A program made the translations under genes and the position numbers. 64,000 bases of DNA. It comes from Pseudodesulfovibrio sp. (lineage in GTDB: Bacteria > Desulfobacterota > Desulfovibrionia > Desulfovibrionales > Desulfovibrionaceae). Positions 55,044 through 64,000 of this stretch are shown here, in pieces. The notes beneath the pieces were generated by a model. That model worked only from the letters and a program-made list of their open reading frames with translations, had not been told where the DNA came from and searched no databases. The first letter of the stretch is position 1. Each line of letters begins with the position of its first letter. The DNA lies in assembly GCA_016342345.1 (NCBI GenBank), contig JAEINO010000001.1:62001-126000 (forward strand), read 5' to 3'.

Positions 55044-56294
55044 ATGAAAAATTATCTTGTTATACAACTCGCCCGGTTCGGGGACCTGATGCAGACCAAA
55101 CGTCTTTTGGCGACTTTGTGTGCTCGTAAAGACGCTGTCGTTCACCTCTGTATTGATAACTCACTGCAATCATTAGCGTACAAAATCTATCCTCAGGTAG
55201 TCATTCATCCAGTTGCAGCTCATGGTACCGGTCTGAACCGCTCGGAAGCAATGCGGGCCATGTTGCAGGACAATCGAAAAGCCTTTGCACGACTCAAGTC
55301 CATTGATTTTGAAACAATCTACAATCTCAATTTTTCCGGTTTGAATTTCAGAATGGCAGGACTTTTCGATCCTGAAAAAACAAAAGGCTATTCCTGGCAA
55401 AATGGACAGGAAATAGTCGGGTTGTGGCCCTCAATGGCTATGCGCTGGTCAAAATTTCGTCGTATTGCTATTAATCTCGTGGATTTCTGGGCCGGATATT
55501 GCCCGGACATGATTGCACCAGAATCTGTCAATCCTGCAGCACAGGGCAAAGGCGGAGGTATTGGCGTTGTCCTGGCCGGACGCGAGTCACGTCGTTCTCT
55601 CCCTGCCAATATTCTTGCAAAAATTACGGCCACCCTTGGTAATTCAGGAAAAGTTGACAGAATCGTACTTCTTGGGGGAAAATCAGAACAGGCAGCAGGA
55701 CAATCCGTTATCAAGGGACTTCCTCGAAATCTTCAGGAAAAAACGAAAAATCTGGCTGGAAAAACCGATTGGACGCATCTCGTGGAGACAATTAACTCCC
55801 TTGACATGCTTCTGACACCGGATACCGGGTCCATGCATCTGGCTGCTCACCTCGGAACACCGGTCAAAGCTTTTTTCCTTTCATCAGCATGGTGTTTTGA
55901 AACAGGTCCCTATGGTCTTGGACATACCGTCTACCAAGCTGTCAGCGACTGTTTACCATGCCTGGAAAACAGGCCGTGCAATAATGACCTGAAATGCCTT
56001 GAATGTTTTACTGATCCATCTTTTCAACGATTTCTTGTAACAGGAAAACCAGAACATGCACCCGCAGGCATTATTGGTTTCAAATCTGATTTCGATCAAC
56101 TTGGACAAATATACACATCGTTTGCAGGGATAAACACAGACATGGAACAGCGAATGAAATTTCGTGAATTCATCCGTCAGCACCTGTTCAAGGACGGCGG
56201 TAAAATTTCAGATTTGGAAAAGTTGTTTGCAGAAAGAGTCTACCGAGAAAAAGACTGGATGACATTTCCACAACCTATTGCAACTTTTGGATAA
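55044..56294 (+). CDS. Glycosyltransferase family 9 protein
   Basis: A 416-residue heptosyltransferase-like enzyme, probably in lipopolysaccharide core synthesis. NYLVIQLARFGDLMQTKRLL is the N-terminal signature, and LLTPDTGSMHLAAHLGTPVK the donor-binding region. A cysteine-rich segment (CLPCLENRPCNNDLKCLECF) lies near residue 310, as in several deltaproteobacterial members. Divergent from sirC. No clear ribosome binding site at ATG55044. The next glycosyltransferase starts 4 bases after the stop. Confidence 0.9.
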   Translation: MKNYLVIQLARFGDLMQTKRLLATLCARKDAVVHLCIDNSLQSLAYKIYPQVVIHPVAAHGTGLNRSEAMRAMLQDNRKAFARLKSIDFETIYNLNFSGLNFRMAGLFDPEKTKGYSWQNGQEIVGLWPSMAMRWSKFRRIAINLVDFWAGYCPDMIAPESVNPAAQGKGGGIGVVLAGRESRRSLPANILAKITATLGNSGKVDRIVLLGGKSEQAAGQSVIKGLPRNLQEKTKNLAGKTDWTHLVETINSLDMLLTPDTGSMHLAAHLGTPVKAFFLSSAWCFETGPYGLGHTVYQAVSDCLPCLENRPCNNDLKCLECFTDPSFQRFLVTGKPEHAPAGIIGFKSDFDQLGQIYTSFAGINTDMEQRMKFREFIRQHLFKDGGKISDLEKLFAERVYREKDWMTFPQPIATFG

Positions 56295-56298
56295 TACC

Positions 56299-57570
56299 AT
56301 GAAGACCCTGCGAATACTCGTCATTTTGCCCTTTTATGGAGGCTCACTTCCTATCGGACGATACGTCACATCGGCTCTCAAGGAAGACGGGCATCTGGTG
56401 GAAGTCTTCGAAGCACCGGACTTTTATTCAGCTTACGATTCGTTGAAAAACCTTAAAGTTACCACTGACCGTTTGGATTATTTACAGAATTCATTTTTGA
56501 ATGTGATCAGCCAATCGATTCTGGCAAAAGTGGAAACCTTTGAGCCGGACTTGGTTCTTTCCATGGCACAGGCTCCGCTCAATCATCAGGCTCTTAAACG
56601 ACTCCGGCGAGACGGTGTCACCACAGCCATGTGGTTTGTGGAAGATCACCGACTCTTCACTTACTGGAAAACGTTTGCTCCATTTTATGATATTTTTGCA
56701 GTAATTCAAAAGGATGTGTTTTTTGATGAATTGTATGCGGTCGGTCAACCCAATGTTCTCTATCTGCCTTTAGCCGCCCAGCCAGACTTCCACAAATCGA
56801 TCGAACTGACTTCTGTAGAGCAGCGAAAATTCGGATCAAACATTTCTTTCATGGGGGCCGGATACCCTAATCGCAGAATTGCATTCAGAGAATTGGTCAA
56901 TCATAACTTTAAGATATGGGGTACTGAATGGGAAGGAGATCATGTTTTGGAGCCTTTGGTGCAACTCAAAGGTGCACGGATTTCATCAGAAGATTGCGTA
57001 AAAATCTTTAATGCCACCAAAATCAATCTGAATCTCCATTCCAGCATTCAGGCTGATGAGTTGGTGACCTTTGGTGATTTTATTAACCCCCGTACATTTG
57101 AATTGGCTGCTTGTGGCGCATTTCAATTGGTGGACAAGAGAAGTCTTCTTCCTGAAGCCTTTGAAGAGGATGAACTTGCCACATTTTCAAACATGAATGA
57201 ACTAATTGAAAAAATTGAATATTACACAACAAATCCCAAAGAGTGCGAAGAGATTGCCAAGAAGGGCAGGGAGCGGGTTCTCAAAGATCATACTTACCTG
57301 AAACGCATGAGAACACTCATTGAGTTTACGACAGAAAGAATTGATGGATGGCCCAGACAACAAGTTCATTCAAAGATTTTTTCAAAAGATTATCCCCCCG
57401 AACTTGAACAGGATATTCGGAAATTGCTGAAAAAACTGAACCTGCCCGAGGATATATCCTTTGAAGATTTGGTCTGGGCAGTCAGACAACAGCAGGGCAC
57501 AATGTCAGACCTTGATACAGCGATACTGTTTCTGGACGAATGGCAAAAACTCTATAAAGAACGAAATTAA
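56299..57570 (+). CDS. CgeB-like glycosyltransferase
   Basis: A 423-residue GT-B protein. RILVILPFYGGSLPIGRYV is the N-terminal strand; ADELVTFGDFINPRTFELAA and AFQLVDKRSLLPEAF, followed by EEIAKKGRERVLKDHTYLKR, are typical of the CgeB/glycosyl transferases group 1 C-domain. Substrate unknown. It pairs with the GT9 gene, suggesting a surface glycan or flagellin-glycan job; the ATG lies 4 bases after the GT9 stop. The longer frame from 56278 overlaps GT9. Confidence 0.87.
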   Translation: MKTLRILVILPFYGGSLPIGRYVTSALKEDGHLVEVFEAPDFYSAYDSLKNLKVTTDRLDYLQNSFLNVISQSILAKVETFEPDLVLSMAQAPLNHQALKRLRRDGVTTAMWFVEDHRLFTYWKTFAPFYDIFAVIQKDVFFDELYAVGQPNVLYLPLAAQPDFHKSIELTSVEQRKFGSNISFMGAGYPNRRIAFRELVNHNFKIWGTEWEGDHVLEPLVQLKGARISSEDCVKIFNATKINLNLHSSIQADELVTFGDFINPRTFELAACGAFQLVDKRSLLPEAFEEDELATFSNMNELIEKIEYYTTNPKECEEIAKKGRERVLKDHTYLKRMRTLIEFTTERIDGWPRQQVHSKIFSKDYPPELEQDIRKLLKKLNLPEDISFEDLVWAVRQQQGTMSDLDTAILFLDEWQKLYKERN

Positions 57571-57590
57571 TTTGTTGAAGTAATACATGA

Positions 57591-57627
57591 AAAAAACCTT
57601 GATTACATATGTAAACGAGGGTTTTTT
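57591..57627. terminator. Bidirectional terminator between glycosyltransferase and rarA
   Basis: AAAAAACC and GGTTTTTT flank a stem whose loop contains the palindrome TTACATATGTAA. It has T runs on both strands and lies between convergent genes. Confidence 0.75.
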
Positions 57628-57635
57628 ATGATGAA

Positions 57636-58859
57636 TTATCTTTGTCGCTTGAATTGCTTAAGCCAAGACAGAAGTCTGGGTTCCTCTCCCTGATCTTTAG
57701 GGTGATAAAATTTACGACCACTGAGTTCGCTGGGGAGATAGTCCTGATCTGCCCAAGATTTGGGGAAATTATGCGGATACAAGTAGCCGCGTCCATACCC
57801 CCATTCGCGTTGCAGGGACGATGTAGCATTTCTCAAATGAAGCGGTACAGGTTTCGGACCATTTTCACGAACTTCCTTTTGCGCTGTACGGTACGCTGCA
57901 TAGGTCGTGTTGCTTTTGGGAGCAAGGGCGAGATATACGACAGTCTGGGACATTGGGATAAAACCTTCTGGCATTCCAATCGTTTCGACCGCTTGATGAC
58001 ACGACATGGCCTTGGTCAAAGCAGTTGGGTCTCCAAGGCCGATATCTTCTGAAGCTGAAATAATTAGCCGCCGTGTAACAAACCGCGGGTCCTCGCCGCT
58101 CTCAAGCAAACAGGCAAGATAGTACAACGCAGCATCGGGATCACTGCCACGAATGGACTTGATAAGAGCTGAAGCGAGTTCATAGTGCGAATCTCCATCA
58201 CGATCTCCTCGCACCACAATCTCGGGCAAAGATTCCTTCAAACTCTCCGGCGTCCTTTTGTCTTTGGGCAACTCAGACGCATATTCAAGTAAATTCAATA
58301 GAGTTCGTGCATCTCCACCAGACATTGCTGCAAGAAGCTTATGACTCTCTTCTTCAAATTCAATGTTGAGTTCTTTGGTGCCCCGCAAGCAGACATCAAC
58401 CAATTCTTCCCGACTCAAAGGACGAAGCCGAAGGACATGCAATCTGGATAGCAATTGCCGGGTGACACTAAACGAAGGATTTTCTGTTGTAGTCGCGAGT
58501 AGAGTGATTTTACCGGTTTCAAGAAGTGGCAGGAAAAAATCCTGCTGCGCCTTTGAAAAACGATGCAACTCGTCAAGGATAAGAATATCATGACCAGGAA
58601 GTTTCTTTCGCAGGGCGGTCAATCCGGCTTCAGGCGCACTGACACGCAAATAATTCTTTCCGGTCATACTCGCCAAAAGAAGCGCAAGCGTTGATTTTCC
58701 ACAGCCTGGCGGCCCGAACAACAAGAGACTCGGCAACCTTTTTGACTGCGTAAACGCCTCAATTCTATTGCGAATATGCCCTTGCCCAATAAACTCATCA
58801 AGAGATACCGGTCTAATACGATCGGCAAGTGGTTGGGTTTCTTCTATTTCAAGCTTCAT
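57636..58859 (-). CDS. rarA: Replication-associated recombination protein A (AAA+ ATPase)
   Basis: A 407-residue clamp-loader-like ATPase (MgsA/RarA) acting at stalled forks. Walker A LFGPPGCGKSTLALLLA, Walker B ILILDELHRFSKAQQD, sensor 1 LLATTTENPSF. The C-terminal tetramerisation domain shows SHYELASALIKSIRGSDPDA and the final YLYPHNFPKSWADQDYLP. ATG58859 overlaps the rsmE stop (ATGA). The longer frame lies inside rsmE. Confidence 0.94.
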   Translation of the reverse strand: MKLEIEETQPLADRIRPVSLDEFIGQGHIRNRIEAFTQSKRLPSLLLFGPPGCGKSTLALLLASMTGKNYLRVSAPEAGLTALRKKLPGHDILILDELHRFSKAQQDFFLPLLETGKITLLATTTENPSFSVTRQLLSRLHVLRLRPLSREELVDVCLRGTKELNIEFEEESHKLLAAMSGGDARTLLNLLEYASELPKDKRTPESLKESLPEIVVRGDRDGDSHYELASALIKSIRGSDPDAALYYLACLLESGEDPRFVTRRLIISASEDIGLGDPTALTKAMSCHQAVETIGMPEGFIPMSQTVVYLALAPKSNTTYAAYRTAQKEVRENGPKPVPLHLRNATSSLQREWGYGRGYLYPHNFPKSWADQDYLPSELSGRKFYHPKDQGEEPRLLSWLKQFKRQR

Positions 58860-59596
58860 GATACTTTCTGTCCTGCGTAAAAACCAAGGCTGAGACAATA
58901 TGTCGCGGCAGTTTCCCATCGCAAAACACTGTCACCAAGCGTTACCGGTACAAAATCCGCCTTGATTAATTTTTCGGATTCCGACTGCTCAAAACCGCCT
59001 TCAGGACCAATGACGACTAGATTCTGGCCATTGGACAAAAGGGAAGGAGAGAGAGGGGTTGTCGCCTCATCAGACTCCCATGCCAAATAACATTGATCAA
59101 AATATCGACCAAACTGAATCAAGTCATTAACACCTCCGGGAAGGGTGTGCAAAGTCGGAAGATAAGGATTACCGCATTGCTTGGCAGCCTGAATGCACTT
59201 GTCTTCCCAAGTATCCTTGGGCTTGGCAGGCACACTTCCCTGACTCCTTTTGGCTTGCCAGAAAACAACACCAGTCCCTTTCAATTCAACAGTTTTTTCA
59301 AACAGATAACTTCGACGCTTGGACTTTCCCCATCCAATGGCAATAGTGATGCCATATCCAGATTCAGGGTGCTGATTCAATTGAATAGTCTCAAGCAATG
59401 CCCGATTTCTATTTGTATTCTGCACACGGAAAAGACCATCGCGTCCCTGACCGTCAAAAAGACGAACCGTCTGATCATTTTCCGTACGAAGAACTGTCAG
59501 CATATGACGTGCTTCAGTTCCGTCCAGAACAACAATATCACCAACAAAGGAAGGCCACATGTCTGCCGGAAGATGGAATGAATTGATTCGTGTCAT
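58856..59596 (-). CDS. rsmE: 16S rRNA (uracil-1498-N3)-methyltransferase
   Basis: A 246-residue SPOUT methyltransferase. The knot region VVIGPEGGFEQSESEKL and the C-terminal SVLRWETAATYCLSL are diagnostic; a PUA-like N-domain covers about 1-70. ATG59596 starts MTRINSFHLP; the longer frame runs back into the terminator at 59616. Coupled to rarA. Confidence 0.93.
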   Translation of the reverse strand: MTRINSFHLPADMWPSFVGDIVVLDGTEARHMLTVLRTENDQTVRLFDGQGRDGLFRVQNTNRNRALLETIQLNQHPESGYGITIAIGWGKSKRRSYLFEKTVELKGTGVVFWQAKRSQGSVPAKPKDTWEDKCIQAAKQCGNPYLPTLHTLPGGVNDLIQFGRYFDQCYLAWESDEATTPLSPSLLSNGQNLVVIGPEGGFEQSESEKLIKADFVPVTLGDSVLRWETAATYCLSLGFYAGQKVS

Positions 59597-59615
59597 GCGT
59601 TTATCCTGAAAAAGA

Positions 59616-59641
59616 AAGGCCGGACGTGAACATCCGGCCTT
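59616..59641. terminator. Terminator of lysA
   Basis: AAGGCCGGA and TCCGGCCTT pair over 9 bp around 8 bases. On the minus strand TTCTTTTTC follows, so it ends the lysA transcript before rsmE. Confidence 0.85.
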
Positions 59642-59646
59642 CATTA

Positions 59647-60885
59647 TCAAAGTTCATTTTCAATTAGATCTTCGTAGGTTTCTCGTTTTCTTGCAACCGA
59701 TACTGTATCACCATCAACCATCAATTCACATGCACGCGGACGGGAATTGTAATTGGATGACATGGTAAAACCGTATGCTCCTGCCGAATAAACTACCAAT
59801 CGCTCTCCATCAACGACACGTGGCAATTCTCGCTCTCGAGCCAGAAAATCGCTGGATTCGCAGATGGGACCAACCACATCGTACTCTTCGGTATTGCGAC
59901 CATTTTGTTCGACTTCAGCGATTCGATGATAGGAACCATAAAGACTGGGACGAACCAGATCATTCATTGCCCCGTCAACAATCAAAAAATTCTTGGTAGG
60001 GTTGGACTTGGTATAAAGCACCTCGGTAACCATGATTCCGGCATTTCCCACGATAACCCGACCTGGTTCAAGAATGACCTTTAACGGAACATCCTTGAGC
60101 ATGTAGGTCAGAGCCCGTCCGAATTCATTGGGGTGAGGTGGTTCTTCCTCATCATAGGAAATACCCAATCCACCGCCCAAATCCAAATATTGAATATCTA
60201 TTCCCAATCCCTTGAGTTCTTTGTAAAAATCAAGCAATTTTTCAAGAGCTTCAAGAAATGGATCAATACTAGTGAGCTGAGAACCTATATGACAATCCAT
60301 GCCAACGGCCTCGACATGATCCAGATCGGCTGTCATCTTATAGGCTTCCAAAGAATGCTGAATATCCAAACCAAATTTATTTTTCTGCATACCTGTTGAA
60401 ATATAGGGATGGGTCTGCGGGTCAACGTCCGGATTAACTCGAAAGCTGACCTTGGCAATTGTATCCATTTCCTTTGCAATCTCGTTAATCTTGAGCAATT
60501 CGGCCACGGATTCGACATTGAACAACAGTATTCCGGCTTCCAGAGCCTGTCTGATCTCGGAAGAGCGCTTGCCCACGCCTGAATAGACGATTTTTTCGGG
60601 AGCAACGCCAACCTTGAGTGCTCGATATAACTCACCACCGGAGACAATATCCATGCCTGCACCTTGCTCTGCCAACATTTTGAGCACTGACAGATTGGAA
60701 TTGGCTTTGACCGAATAGCAGGTCATATGATCAAGACCATCAAACGCCGAATCAAACGCCTTGAAGTGACGCTTTATGGTCGCAGCGGAATATATATACA
60801 ACGGTGTACCATATTCCTTGGCAAGAGCTGTAACGCGCATATCTTCAGCAAACAAACTTCCATTACGATATTCAAAATGATTCAT
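59647..60885 (-). CDS. lysA: Diaminopimelate decarboxylase
   Basis: A 412-residue PLP enzyme for the last step of lysine synthesis. CYSVKANSNLSVLKML has the Schiff-base lysine, GAGMDIVSGGELYRA and YLDLGGGLGISYDEEEPP are core motifs, and CESSDFLARERELP supplies the conserved active-site cysteine. Length normal. The lipoprotein gene lies 30 bases upstream on the same strand, as in other bacteria where a lipopeptide precedes lysA. Confidence 0.96.
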   Translation of the reverse strand: MNHFEYRNGSLFAEDMRVTALAKEYGTPLYIYSAATIKRHFKAFDSAFDGLDHMTCYSVKANSNLSVLKMLAEQGAGMDIVSGGELYRALKVGVAPEKIVYSGVGKRSSEIRQALEAGILLFNVESVAELLKINEIAKEMDTIAKVSFRVNPDVDPQTHPYISTGMQKNKFGLDIQHSLEAYKMTADLDHVEAVGMDCHIGSQLTSIDPFLEALEKLLDFYKELKGLGIDIQYLDLGGGLGISYDEEEPPHPNEFGRALTYMLKDVPLKVILEPGRVIVGNAGIMVTEVLYTKSNPTKNFLIVDGAMNDLVRPSLYGSYHRIAEVEQNGRNTEEYDVVGPICESSDFLARERELPRVVDGERLVVYSAGAYGFTMSSNYNSRPRACELMVDGDTVSVARKRETYEDLIENEL

Positions 60886-60915
60886 TTTGGATATTTCTCC
60901 TCGAAAAAAAGTATA

Positions 60916-61362
60916 TTACGGTTCCGCGACAAAAACATCGGTGTACTCAAGCGGGCTAATTGACAATTCACTTTTGCCAGCAACACGAAAACGATATTCC
61001 TTGCCTTGTTCAAGATTGCAGATACTGAGCTTCAGATTATTGCCTTCAAGGACAAATCCTTTCTGATTTCGCGTAAAATGAACAGCGTCTCTCGGCACAA
61101 ACGGACAGCCAATGCATCCTTCACTATCATCGCCTCCGACTGTCTCAAGCTGAATACTGGCACGCCAGAGACGGTGTGCAGCACCTTTGACTGCAACCTC
61201 CAGAAGCAAACAGTTGTCCTGCCTGACTCCCTGAATAAGTTCCAGGCTGAAACTGTCTTCGCTTTCCTGTGCACTCGGCCATTCCTTTTTACCCAAGGCG
61301 CAACCCAAAAGGGCTGATTGGGCAAACAGGAGCAGGGTGATTATAATGATCATCTGTCGCAT
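60916..61362 (-). CDS. Putative lipoprotein of 148 residues
   Basis: Signal sequence MRQMIIIITLLLFAQSALLGC ends in the lipobox SALLGC-like LLGC, with the acylated cysteine at about 21. The mature part is a predicted beta-rich domain resembling a fibronectin-like fold (LELIQGVRQDNCLLLEVAVK ... YRFRVAGKSE). It has a C-x2-C pair in EGCIGCPFVP. Family not recognised. It lies between mutS (4 bases upstream) and lysA. Confidence 0.82.
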   Translation of the reverse strand: MRQMIIIITLLLFAQSALLGCALGKKEWPSAQESEDSFSLELIQGVRQDNCLLLEVAVKGAAHRLWRASIQLETVGGDDSEGCIGCPFVPRDAVHFTRNQKGFVLEGNNLKLSICNLEQGKEYRFRVAGKSELSISPLEYTDVFVAEP

Positions 61363-61366
61363 GAAA

Positions 61367-63997
61367 CTAGTCCTTAATCATGTCTTTCCATTGATTGAGC
61401 AACATCATTGCCTGGATTGGTGTCATGTCATTCACATCCAAATCAACAAGTTGGGTAATGATAGGGTGCTCGACCAATTCTCCAGAAATTTCAATAGGCG
61501 GAGCTCCAAATCCAGGCAGCAATGTTTGCGATGCCTGTTCCACAACTCCCTTGGAACGCTTATCCTGCGATTTTTCTTCGAGGTTCGCAAGGATTTCCCG
61601 CGCTCTATCCACAACGCTTTGCGGAACACCGGCAAGACGAGCAACTTCAATTCCGTAACTCCGATCAGCTGGGCCTGGCACAAGTCTGCGCAAAAAGACA
61701 ATGTCGCCTTTCCATTCCCTGACAGCAATATTAAAATTGCGAAGGCCATCTATCTTGCCTTCAAGAGCCGTTAATTCATGATAATGAGTGGCAAACAAGG
61801 TCCGTATACCACCACGAGCGCGGGTTGAAAGCTCTTCGACAACAGCCCAGGCAAGAGAAAGGCCGTCATATGTGCTGGTTCCACGGCCTATTTCGTCTAG
61901 AATAACAAGACTGCGTTTGGTTGCCTGTCTGAGAATACGTGCGGTCTCAGTCATTTCGACCATGAAAGTGGAATGCCCCTGAACCAGGTTGTCGGATGCG
62001 CCTACACGAGAAAAAACACGATCTGCCAACCCAAGACGGGCTTGCCGGGCAGGAACGAATGAACCAATCTGGGCCATAATGGAAAAGATAGCCACCTGCC
62101 TGAGAACTGTAGACTTTCCAGCCATGTTTGGGCCGGTGATAAGCAGAATTCGATGCGTTGCATCCATCTTGAGATCGCCAGGAATATAATTCGATGCACC
62201 CATGGCATCTTCGACAACAGGATGCCGTCCTGCTTTGATTATGATTTCCATTCCTTCATGAAGTTCAGGACGATTCCATTCATTGACCCGGGCGGCCTCT
62301 GCCAATCCTTGCCAGTAATCCAGATTGGCCACAACGTCAGCCATGAAGAGAAATCGGGGACGAGCAGCAGCAAGGCGTTCCCGCAATTCCTGAAATAACC
62401 TGTACTCCAAACTCTTGCGCTCTTCAGAAGCGGATATAATTTTGTCTTCCATTTCTTTCAGATCAGGGGTGATATATCGTTCACTGTTGACCAGAGTTTG
62501 ACGACGAATAAAATGGTCTGGAACTTGTCCTCTATATGCCTTTGAAATTTCGAAATAATAACCGAAAACCTTATTGAATCCCAACTTGAGTTTGGGAATA
62601 TCATTGGCTGCCAATTCTTTTTGATGAAGTGCGTTGAGAAGATCCTCTCCGTGTTCGTTGAGTTCTATCAACTCGTTCAGATCAGCGTCATATCCTTTTC
62701 TGAAAAGACCGCCATCCGTAATCGTTGGGGGAGGGTTATCAACCAACGCTGAACCAAGCAGTGAGGACAAGTCCTCCATATCATCCCATTTGGTGATGAT
62801 TTTGCGCAATTCTGGAACGCTCTCCAAAACTTCATTTTCCAAATAGGTGCGAAGCCTTGGCAGCATAGTAAGACTTTGACGTAATGCTGCAAAATCCTTT
62901 GGATTCGCTCTTCCTAAGAAAACACGAGTGGAAAGCCGTTCCAAGTCATACACAGAATCCAGTGCCTGCCTGAAATCACTTCTGAGTTGATCGCGTTCAA
63001 ACAAAAAGGAAACGCACTGCAAACTTTTTTCAATAGGTGCAAGGTCCCGCCATGGCTGACGCAAACGAGCTTCCAGTAACCGACCGCCCATGGCGGTCAT
63101 GGTCTTATCAAGAACACGCCACAAGGTGCCTTTGCCAGTCTTTCCGTCAAGCCTTCTGAATATTTCAAGGTTTCTTTCAGTCACCTCATCAAGAAGAAGA
63201 TGCTTTCCCAGATTCAAGGGCTTGAATTCACCAAGGTGGCCAAAGTCGCCTTTTTGCGTGTGTTCAAGATACGTCAAAAGCGCACCACAGGCCCGAACCA
63301 ATTCTCCCTTATCTTTCAAGTCAAGACTATCAAGATTTGCCGTGTTCTGTGTTTCTGTAATTTTATTGGAAGCTGAAGTTACATCAAAATACGCACCAAG
63401 AGGAACCGAAGTAACCTGGGAGGACAATTCACCGTATTGTGGAGGAATTTTAATCCCTTGGGGAAGAAGCAACTCCCGTGGATCTATCTTCATCATCCAT
63501 TGCCACAACTCAGACTCGCGGCGACCATGAAGACCAGACCATTGTCCAGTGGAAAAATCCACCCATGCAATGCCACCTGCATTCTTTACGGAATCCCAAT
63601 ACATTGAGGCAAGATAGTTGTTTGTCTTGGACTTGAGATTCGAATCCTCGACGACCGTCCCTGGTGTCAGGACACGCGTAACATCGCGCTTTACCAGTCC
63701 CTTTGCCTCTTTTGGATCTTCAATCTGATCGCAAATGGCTATCTTGTAGCCCTTGTCTAGAAGTTGACTCAGATAGGGATCGACCGAATGATGCGGCATG
63801 CCGCACATGGGGATGGGATTTTTGTCATTGGGATTTCGACTGGTCAGAGTTATCTGCACAGCCTTTGCCACGATTTCTGCATCTTCAAAAAATAATTCAT
63901 AAAAATCTCCCATGCGGAAAAATAGCAGGCAATCTGGATACGCTTCCTTGAAACCAAGGTATTGCTCAAGCATGGGAGTCAGTTTATTCTTTACCAC
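61367..63997 (-). CDS. mutS: DNA mismatch repair protein MutS (5' end at the window edge)
   Basis: An 876-residue mismatch-recognition ATPase. LLFFRMGDFYELFFEDAEIV contains the mismatch-wedge F-Y-E motif. Walker A LITGPNMAGKSTVLRQVA, Walker B LVILDEIGRGTSTYDGLSLA and the C-terminal helix motif complete the protein. No mutL is in view. The frame opens at GTG63997, three bases from the window edge; the true start may lie just outside. The lipoprotein gene follows by 4 bases. Confidence 0.95.
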   Translation of the reverse strand: MVKNKLTPMLEQYLGFKEAYPDCLLFFRMGDFYELFFEDAEIVAKAVQITLTSRNPNDKNPIPMCGMPHHSVDPYLSQLLDKGYKIAICDQIEDPKEAKGLVKRDVTRVLTPGTVVEDSNLKSKTNNYLASMYWDSVKNAGGIAWVDFSTGQWSGLHGRRESELWQWMMKIDPRELLLPQGIKIPPQYGELSSQVTSVPLGAYFDVTSASNKITETQNTANLDSLDLKDKGELVRACGALLTYLEHTQKGDFGHLGEFKPLNLGKHLLLDEVTERNLEIFRRLDGKTGKGTLWRVLDKTMTAMGGRLLEARLRQPWRDLAPIEKSLQCVSFLFERDQLRSDFRQALDSVYDLERLSTRVFLGRANPKDFAALRQSLTMLPRLRTYLENEVLESVPELRKIITKWDDMEDLSSLLGSALVDNPPPTITDGGLFRKGYDADLNELIELNEHGEDLLNALHQKELAANDIPKLKLGFNKVFGYYFEISKAYRGQVPDHFIRRQTLVNSERYITPDLKEMEDKIISASEERKSLEYRLFQELRERLAAARPRFLFMADVVANLDYWQGLAEAARVNEWNRPELHEGMEIIIKAGRHPVVEDAMGASNYIPGDLKMDATHRILLITGPNMAGKSTVLRQVAIFSIMAQIGSFVPARQARLGLADRVFSRVGASDNLVQGHSTFMVEMTETARILRQATKRSLVILDEIGRGTSTYDGLSLAWAVVEELSTRARGGIRTLFATHYHELTALEGKIDGLRNFNIAVREWKGDIVFLRRLVPGPADRSYGIEVARLAGVPQSVVDRAREILANLEEKSQDKRSKGVVEQASQTLLPGFGAPPIEISGELVEHPIITQLVDLDVNDMTPIQAMMLLNQWKDMIKD

Positions 63998-64000
63998 GAG

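Noticed and set aside
1-64000. CRISPR arrays, transposons, phage genes, tRNA or rRNA genes
   Set aside because: Looked for direct repeats with spacers, transposase or integrase motifs and cloverleaf-like intergenic stretches; none was found by eye.

Overview
The window looks like a chromosomal core region of a Desulfovibrionales sulfate reducer (Desulfovibrio/Pseudodesulfovibrio type) with moderate base composition. This is inferred from the gene mix and not from a marker-gene search: a PxxKW cysteine-rich protein, an adenylate kinase with the Cys/His/Cys/Cys metal site known from D. gigas, an archaeal-type split glutamate synthase, siroheme-branch heme genes, a mannose-type PTS beside a Mn-dependent pyrophosphatase, and a probable selenoprotein. 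I see no transposases, phage genes, CRISPR arrays, tRNAs or rRNAs.

Layout. 1-2.7 kb (+): end of an upstream gene, PTS IIA-IIB-IIC and ppaC, closed by a strong terminator. 2.8-16.6 kb (-): dapA; a UshA-like gene that needs UGA recoding; an IHF-beta-like gene; a FlhG/MinD ATPase, a GGDEF diguanylate cyclase, prfB (with the +1 programmed frameshift), lnt and corC; mnmG, an M20 peptidase and PxxKW; and mtaD-mtnP-apt purine/methylthioadenosine salvage. 16.7-25.9 kb (+): rsmA, HU, a 56-residue membrane protein, then an extended macromolecular-synthesis cluster rpsU-yqeY-mutS2-dnaG-rpoD, then cbiB. 26-40.8 kb (-): proC-ndk, a three-gene ABC uptake system, fliM, the envC-ctpA-yibQ-like cell-envelope cluster behind prmA and a MagIII-like glycosylase, argD-dut, and a sodium symporter with its 48-residue partner. 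41.4-49.8 kb (+): a five-gene glutamate synthase operon behind a long regulatory region, then yajC-secD-secF. 50-55 kb (-): adk, tilS, a conserved hypothetical, and hemA-hemX-sirC. 55-57.6 kb (+): two glycosyltransferases. 57.6-64 kb (-): rarA-rsmE, lysA, a lipoprotein, and mutS running to the right edge.

Most genes are housekeeping: translation fidelity (prfB, mnmG, tilS, rsmA, rsmE, prmA), DNA maintenance (mutS, mutS2, rarA, HU/IHF), lysine and arginine synthesis, nitrogen assimilation, protein export and heme synthesis.

Three places appear to depend on non-standard decoding or have a disrupted frame. (1) An in-frame UGA in a UshA-like exported protein sits where a CPxC cysteine is expected and is followed by a bacterial-SECIS-like hairpin. 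(2) prfB carries the classic CTT-TGA-C site. (3) The PTS IIC gene is joined across a nine-T run by a -1 shift. I found no clearly new multi-gene system. The selenoprotein candidate, the IIC slip site and a pair of TGATCA-centred palindromes upstream of the glutamate synthase operon are the observations most worth checking.
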